Shown here: positions 7,780 through 11,804 of the stretch, in pieces | Numbering within the stretch: position 1 is the stretch's first letter | How the letters are laid out: each line of letters starts with the position of its first letter | NCBI GenBank assembly: GCA_024196135.1 | Contig: JAMQCK010001117.1 | Span: 1 to 11,804 of the forward strand | Length of the DNA stretch: 11,804 bases | Origin: Pleurotus ostreatus/Saccharomyces cerevisiae fusant | Taxonomy: Eukaryota > Opisthokonta | Direction of reading: 5' to 3' | Notes under the pieces: model-generated | Seen by the model: the letters and a program-made list of their open reading frames with translations, nothing else | What the model was told of the DNA's origin: nothing | Database searches by the model: none | Program-made: the position numbers and the translations under genes

Positions 7780-10362
7780 TCAATAGACACCAACCCCTTC
7801 ATCACCTCGACTGTCGTCTCCCTCGACTCGTTTTGCGACGGGAGGTCCTGCGTAATGGTAGCGACCGTCTGCAGTATCATTCTTCAGCCAATGCAAGTCA
7901 CAGGCGACATGAACGACTCACTTATCAAGTACCAACCCGCACTGATCGCTGCAAAACCGACGAACACGACGGACGCGTAGTCTGCAGGTCGCTCGTCAGC
8001 GCCAAGTCGCACAACGACGATTCTGCTCAGCTCAAGAGCCACATTCTCCCAGAAGCCGCTGCAGATGTAGGGAAGCACTCACTCATGGTCTCCCTCTCCA
8101 CCGGTAAGACCACCGGCATCGAGAACAGGACCATTTCCAGCGCGACCCACAGGACCGCTACCACATTGCATGCCCAGCCCCACTTGCCCAGCGCGTAGGG
8201 CGCGTTTTCCGTGCCCTTCCTCCTGCTCAAAAGCAACATGACGATCGGCATCGCATAGCTCGCGCCCAAGCACATCACCTCGACGCCGACGAAGGCATTG
8301 AAGGCGGCGCTCGAGCCGAGGTAGATGAGGCCGAGGAGCGCTTGGACGGCAAGGGAGAGGAGGAGAGCGTTGAGAGGGAGGTCGGACGAGTGGTGATTGG
8401 ATGGAGTGGATGTAGAAAGGTTGGATGAGGGCGATGCAGAGAGCGAAGTGATTTTGGCGAAGGTTGCGTAAAAGGGGAGGCCCTTGTCCCGCGCGAAGGA
8501 CCAGGTAGCGCGCGAGGCGGCGCAGTTTATAGAGATGGAGCAAAAGAGAGCGATGCCGAAGACTGTAGGTGTGGGGTGAGTGACGACTCCAGCGATGCAC
8601 ACAGGTGGGGGTAGACGGGAGACGCGACTTACTGATAAACCACTGCAGAAATTGATTATCTGTCAGTCCAGGCCCTACTCGGCGACGGAGGTGGGCTCAC
8701 CATTCCGAACCCGCCTCCCTTCGAGCCCATCACCATGGTGAATAGAACAGCGATGGGCTGTACGGAAGATACTGTGTACGAGCTCAGTCAATTGATGCTT
8801 TTTCTGATATCAAGGTCGGTGTCAGCCAGCGGCCCGAGCAATCACCTTGTAGCAACTCCGCCACGTCCGGCAGCGTAAAGGTGATCGGCAGGATGAAGAC
8901 CACGCCCATGAGCCAGCCGATGGGAACCGACCACACCATCGCGCGCGGTACGTTGAGAGCGGGCTTGTGGACCTCTTCAGCCATGGAGGCGACTGTACGA
9001 ATGGTAAGCGACGAGGGGAGGGGACTGTAACTTCACGGTACGTACTCATTCCGACGCCCGAGAACGTGTACCCGGCCTGCAGTGCGGTGTGCTTAGCACT
9101 CAATCCAAATTAGACCAGAATCGTAATGAACTCACCGGAGATAACCCAATGAAGAACGTCCATCCCGCTGGCCAGCCGGAAAACGACGCGTCAAAGTGCG
9201 TGAAGGCGAATTCAGCGGAGTGGCGCCCGGCCTGCGCACGGACGGAGAGCGAGATGAGGATGGCTGGGTGCGGAGTTAGTAGAGTATTCTGAGTCCAAGG
9301 AAAACAAGACCTCACCAACGAGCCCGAGGACGATCCAGCAGGCGGAGATGATCTGGTATCGTGAGGGCCAGCGACGTTGTAGGTGGAGGGATATTTGAAG
9401 TTGCTGCTGAAGGGAGAGAACGCACCTCGAGCAACGGCAGATATCGGTTGAAGAAGATGCAGAATATGGCGATGACGAGCAGGATGCCGAGGAAGATGAG
9501 GTCTGCGAGGGCGTCGACGTAAGCGATGATGGAAGAGACGGAGAGGGTCGCAGCGCACAAGTCTGCCACGCCGTCGCCTCCCATTCCGGATGGTATATCC
9601 CCACTCCCGCGACGAAGAATTGGGCTGTGCCCTGAGCGAGGTCGGCACACTCGTACTTTGACAGGCGAGATAGACCACTCACAAATGCCGCACTTAGCGC
9701 TAGCATCCAGTCGCCCGTTACGATCAGCCATCCGGTGATGTAAGACAGCACCAGCCGATATCGTCGAGGAGAGAGCTGGTAGGTCCAGTAGTATGCGCCG
9801 CCCGACGTGGGATACTTGCTTGCGATCTCGGCAAGGGAGAGCGCGACAGCGAGGGTGAAGAGGGAGACGACAAGAAGGCTGATAAATTGGCAGTAAGAGA
9901 TGGTGCAGGAAGAGATGAGAAGGGTGCGGACATACCCCCAGAACATGGACGCGGGGCCTCCACCGACGAGGGATGTTGCGATTGGGGCGGCGAGTCCGCA
10001 GGCTATGTCCGTCTCAGACAGAGCATGGATAGGATTGAGGCGCACGTACGGACTGCCAGAATCGCTAGAAAGATGTCAGTCAGAAGGTGCACTTTGAATC
10101 ATTATTGGAAGGACGCACTGAGGGTCACTGATTACAAGCGGCGTCAGAGGGAAGTACCTAGCTGAACATCCTCAGACGTACTGAAGAGAATATGAGGCAG
10201 CCCTCGCGTCTGGGGTCGTATCAGTCAGCATGCAGCGGGTGAAGAGACTCTGATAAGTGGATCACTTACCCGTACCAGTTCCTGCTCGTAGCCCAGCTCG
10301 TTGAGGTCATGGATGGCGACGGCATCGTCGATCTGAATAGAGCCTTCTTTCCCGACGGTCAT
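7780..10362 (-). CDS. APC-family amino acid/GABA/choline-type permease, 17 exons
   Basis: Minus-strand exons: 10270-10362, 10182-10209, 10119-10127, 10050-10064, 9936-10002, 9683-9878, 9559-9631, 9426-9502, 9316-9352, 9136-9263, 9046-9076, 8846-8992, 8701-8771, 8633-8642, 8083-8562, 7922-7981 and 7780-7868. All introns are GT-AG (47-101 nt) and the exons join in phase to 536 residues, normal for this 12-helix plasma membrane family. Conserved blocks in order: GYEQELVRTRGLPHILF (24-40), SLVGGGPASMFWG (59-71), LAEIASKYPTSGGAYYWTY (86-104), GDWMLALSAAFGTAQFF, ASMAEEVHKPALNVPRAM (253-270), CAASRATWSFARDKGLP (341-357) and GLIYLGSSAAFNAFVGV. These match the fungal Uga4/Hnm1-like amino acid and choline transporter group, which imports nitrogenous solutes by proton symport. 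The substrate cannot be fixed. A Ser/Thr/Pro-rich insertion (about 367-387) lengthens a loop. Both termini are hydrophilic and likely cytosolic. Confidence 0.93.
8633..8642 (-). other. 10-nt microexon of the permease gene
   Basis: Ten bases between CTGCAG and GTAAGT encode Trp-Phe-Ile plus the first base of the next Ile. They link GGGFGM to IFGIALFCSIS. Since 10 is not a multiple of three, skipping would shift the frame, which supports it as a required exon. Confidence 0.75.
10050..10064 (-). other. 15-nt microexon of the permease gene
   Basis: Fifteen bases between TTTCTAG and GTACGTG encode Ile-Leu-Ala-Val plus parts of two split codons, joining to a Pro-Cys-Gly turn in the first helix. 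Phase fits on both sides. Confidence 0.7.
10119..10127 (-). other. 9-nt microexon of the permease gene
   Basis: Nine bases lie between an acceptor (AATCAG) and a donor (GTGCGT), adding Met-Thr-Leu across split codons. Skipping it keeps the frame but removes three residues from the first transmembrane helix, where family members have a matching hydrophobic block after HIL. Confidence 0.65.
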
Positions 10363-10785
10363 AGTATGAGGGATTTAGTGCGGGGAGGAAGAATGCAGAG
10401 AAGAAGACACGAAGTGCGTGATGTGGCTGCAAGCCTCGACTAGGATGGGAACCCGTGTGTAGCGGGGATCCGGGAGAGGCGGAGAACGCTTCGATTGAAT
10501 AAGGAGTGAGGCAGCTGGCTTGTAGTCTAAATAGCCCATTCAATGTCCTGATTGCTGGTTCGTTTGGGTGATGATGAGCTGAGCAGACGGCGAATGGCGA
10601 GCATCAGACGAAGTCCAGGTTGGCGGAATATCAAGGGTCAGTCCGTTTGAGCTCCTACACACTTCCTATCCCAAAATTCATGCAGTAGAAAAGGTAAAAT
10701 ATGGATGATCTTTTCAGCTAGACAAGGGGCCGGACAATCGCTGCCCCCATTCACCATGGTGGAAGTGAGAGATCAACCTTGGTTG

Positions 10786-10791
10786 CACGTG
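10786..10791. promoter_or_regulatory. CACGTG E-box, distal copy
   Basis: A perfect CACGTG palindrome about 145 bp upstream of the Slm1-like ATG. This core is bound by fungal bHLH factors such as Cbf1- and Pho4-type proteins; binding here is inferred. Confidence 0.4.
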
Positions 10792-10806
10792 GAGAATGCG
10801 TCATTG

Positions 10807-10816
10807 GGCACGTGCC
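10807..10816. promoter_or_regulatory. CACGTG E-box in a 10-bp palindrome
   Basis: GGCACGTGCC is a perfect 10-bp palindrome containing a second CACGTG, 23 bp after the first (start to start). Two copies in one promoter strengthen the case for a bHLH-controlled element. Confidence 0.45.
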
Positions 10817-10817
10817 G

Positions 10818-10855
10818 GGCCGCGATGTCCGCCGCATGATGCCCGCCGCGTGATG
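10818..10855 (+). repeat. Short degenerate direct repeat in the Slm1-like promoter
   Basis: CGCCGCATGATG (10830-10841) and CGCCGCGTGATG (10844-10855) differ by one base and start 14 bp apart. A shorter relative, GGCCGCGATG, starts at 10818. The last copy runs into TGATGTCA (one mismatch from the CRE palindrome TGACGTCA). Role unknown. Confidence 0.45.
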
Positions 10856-10934
10856 TCATGGCGCGTCCCGCGCCCGCCGTCTTTACTTCTTGACCAGAAC
10901 CTCCATCCAACCGAGACACCAGCCAGTCAGCACG

Positions 10935-11804
10935 ATGAACGACGGCGCCTCTATATCTCGCGCAACGTCTATCTCACGGACGAGCAAGGCGGGCTCGACG
11001 CTCTCGCGGAACGCGTCACTCATCAAGAAGAACATCGCCCCTCATGACCTGCAGCCCTCGGACGTGCTCATCGAGCGCTTCGTCGCTTGGAAGGCAATCG
11101 TGAAGCAGCTTATAGCTTACTTTGAAGTGCGTGCTGAAGACCTGCTGAGCGCGTTTGGGATACTGACCGAGGCCTAGGGCGTCGCGGACATCGAGAATAA
11201 CACGGCGAAGGAGATGACGAAGCTCAGCGCGGTCATTCAAGTCCCCTTCCGTGCCGGCAACCAGTTCCTCGGCGAGGGGGGCCTGCAGGATACTTACTAC
11301 GCCATTCGCGACAAGACCCGCACGATCGCTGACCACCACGCAAATCTTGGTCGCACAATTGACAGCTCCATCGTCCAGCACTTGCAGAAGTTGCGAGTAG
11401 AGATCAAGGCCCATGTCAAGGTGAGCACTTTAACCCCTCTAGGAGATGCTTTTGGACATGTGTGAACTCGATTTCTTCGTTCCCCCCAACGTCGCGGGTC
11501 TACGATCGAGCCTGACCGGCCCCATGCTATGAGTAATTAGTAGAGACATTTGGAGCCTGTACCCCGTGCTATAGCCGTTCTTTGGTGTTTCTTTCGCATG
11601 CTTAGCTACTTCCAAAGGCAAGGGCGAGCATTGCTTGCGCTCTGTGAGCGTATGGGGCCTGCGAACCCCGATGGCGTTATGTGGGTCTCCATTCGCCTGT
11701 CAGAGGCACAGAACATCCGCGTTCTCGGATTGTTAATACTGGAGGTGCTCATGCTGATATCTTCGTAGAATATTCAGAACGACACCGGCAAGTTAGCCAC
11801 CAGC
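10935..11804 (+). CDS. Slm1-type F-BAR/PH domain protein, 5' part only
   Basis: Exons 10935-11126, 11178-11420 and 11769-11804 join in phase to the first 157 residues; the gene runs off the window. After a Ser/Thr-rich basic N-terminus (about 1-40), residues from about 48 match the F-BAR region of the fungal Slm1/Slm2 family: RFVAWKAIVKQLIAYFE, TKLSAVIQVPFRAGNQFLGE (about 78-97), DTYYAIRDKTRTIADHHANL and RTIDSSIVQHLQKLRVEIKA. The last visible exon reads NIQNDTGKLATS, the normal continuation. Family members bind PI(4,5)P2 and act with TORC2 and eisosomes at the plasma membrane; the PH domain expected downstream is not in view. ATG 10935 is the first ATG in this frame; no in-frame ATG lies between it and 10890. 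The two introns differ sharply in size, 51 and 348 nt. Identification is from remembered family patterns. Confidence 0.88.
11421..11768 (+). other. Unusually long intron of the Slm1-like gene
   Basis: Donor GTGAGC follows ...KAHVK, and acceptor TTCGTAG precedes NIQNDTG, a junction that fits the conserved protein exactly, so no extra coding exon is needed. At 348 nt it is over three times the next longest intron here (101 nt). No box C/D or H/ACA pattern and no repeat ends were found inside it. Confidence 0.75.

Larger units (their letters stand above)
10363..10934. other. Divergent promoter region between permease and Slm1-like genes
   Basis: The two genes are transcribed away from each other, so this 572-bp segment carries both promoters and leaders. 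No convincing gene lies inside. On the permease side a weak TATTTA-like element occurs on the minus strand near 10526-10533. On the Slm1 side there are two CACGTG boxes, a GC-rich repeat block and several upstream ATGs, including one at 10796 whose frame overlaps the Slm1 start. Confidence 0.5.

Noticed and set aside
10128..10181. Treating 10065-10181 as one larger intron and dropping the 9-nt exon
   Set aside because: It keeps the frame but removes three residues from a helix expected in the family, and the microexon has good splice sites on both sides; kept, with moderate confidence.
11421..11768. Intronic snoRNA or extra exon in the long intron
   Set aside because: No C/D or H/ACA box pairs were found, and the protein reads through the splice junction without a gap.
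1..11804. CRISPR arrays, insertion sequences, bacterial operons or viral genes
   Set aside because: No repeat-spacer pattern, transposase, terminal repeats or bacterial ribosome sites are seen; spliceosomal introns throughout show eukaryotic nuclear DNA.

Overview
The window is nuclear DNA of a filamentous basidiomycete, most likely an Agaricomycete. Three multi-exon genes are densely interrupted by introns, almost all 47 to 101 nt long, with GTRNGT-type donors and CTNAC-like branch points. Coding exons are GC-rich with C or G at third positions, and the protein families are typical of mushroom-forming fungi. The species cannot be named from sequence alone. All gene models were made by hand from splice signals, reading-frame continuity and remembered family patterns; no alignment or database search was run.

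Layout, left to right. A tRNA-Leu(CAA) gene with an intron lies on the minus strand (203-313) with a Pol III T-tract. An intronless gene for a four-helix membrane protein of unknown function follows on the plus strand (970-1584). A 1.76-kb stretch (1585-3345) holds no confident gene, but its minus strand carries a candidate spliced gene or relic (about 1830-2428). A TATA box then precedes an 11-exon plus-strand gene for a membrane-anchored FAD-dependent oxidoreductase (3346-5635). It converges on a 4-exon minus-strand gene of the Sfp/AASDHPPT-type phosphopantetheinyl transferase superfamily (6081-7192). Next, also on the minus strand, is a 17-exon amino acid/GABA/choline-type APC permease (7780-10362). 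A 572-bp divergent promoter region with two CACGTG boxes separates it from the 5' part of a plus-strand gene for a Slm1-type F-BAR/PH protein (10935 to the window end).

The genes look like ordinary neighbours rather than an operon or a clear pathway. The permease and the Slm1-like protein both act at the plasma membrane. An oxidoreductase, a PPTase-like protein and a permease side by side could hint at secondary metabolism, but no synthase or synthetase is visible, so a cluster is not claimed.

The most interesting points are: (i) the PPTase-like protein keeps an intact, correctly spliced frame but lacks the usual NxSH motif and the metal-binding Asp of the GxD motif, suggesting a non-catalytic or re-purposed paralogue; (ii) the permease carries 9-, 15- and 10-nt microexons; (iii) the Slm1-like gene has a 348-nt intron, several times the local norm; (iv) a splice-consistent open frame lies in the otherwise empty 1.8-2.4 kb stretch.
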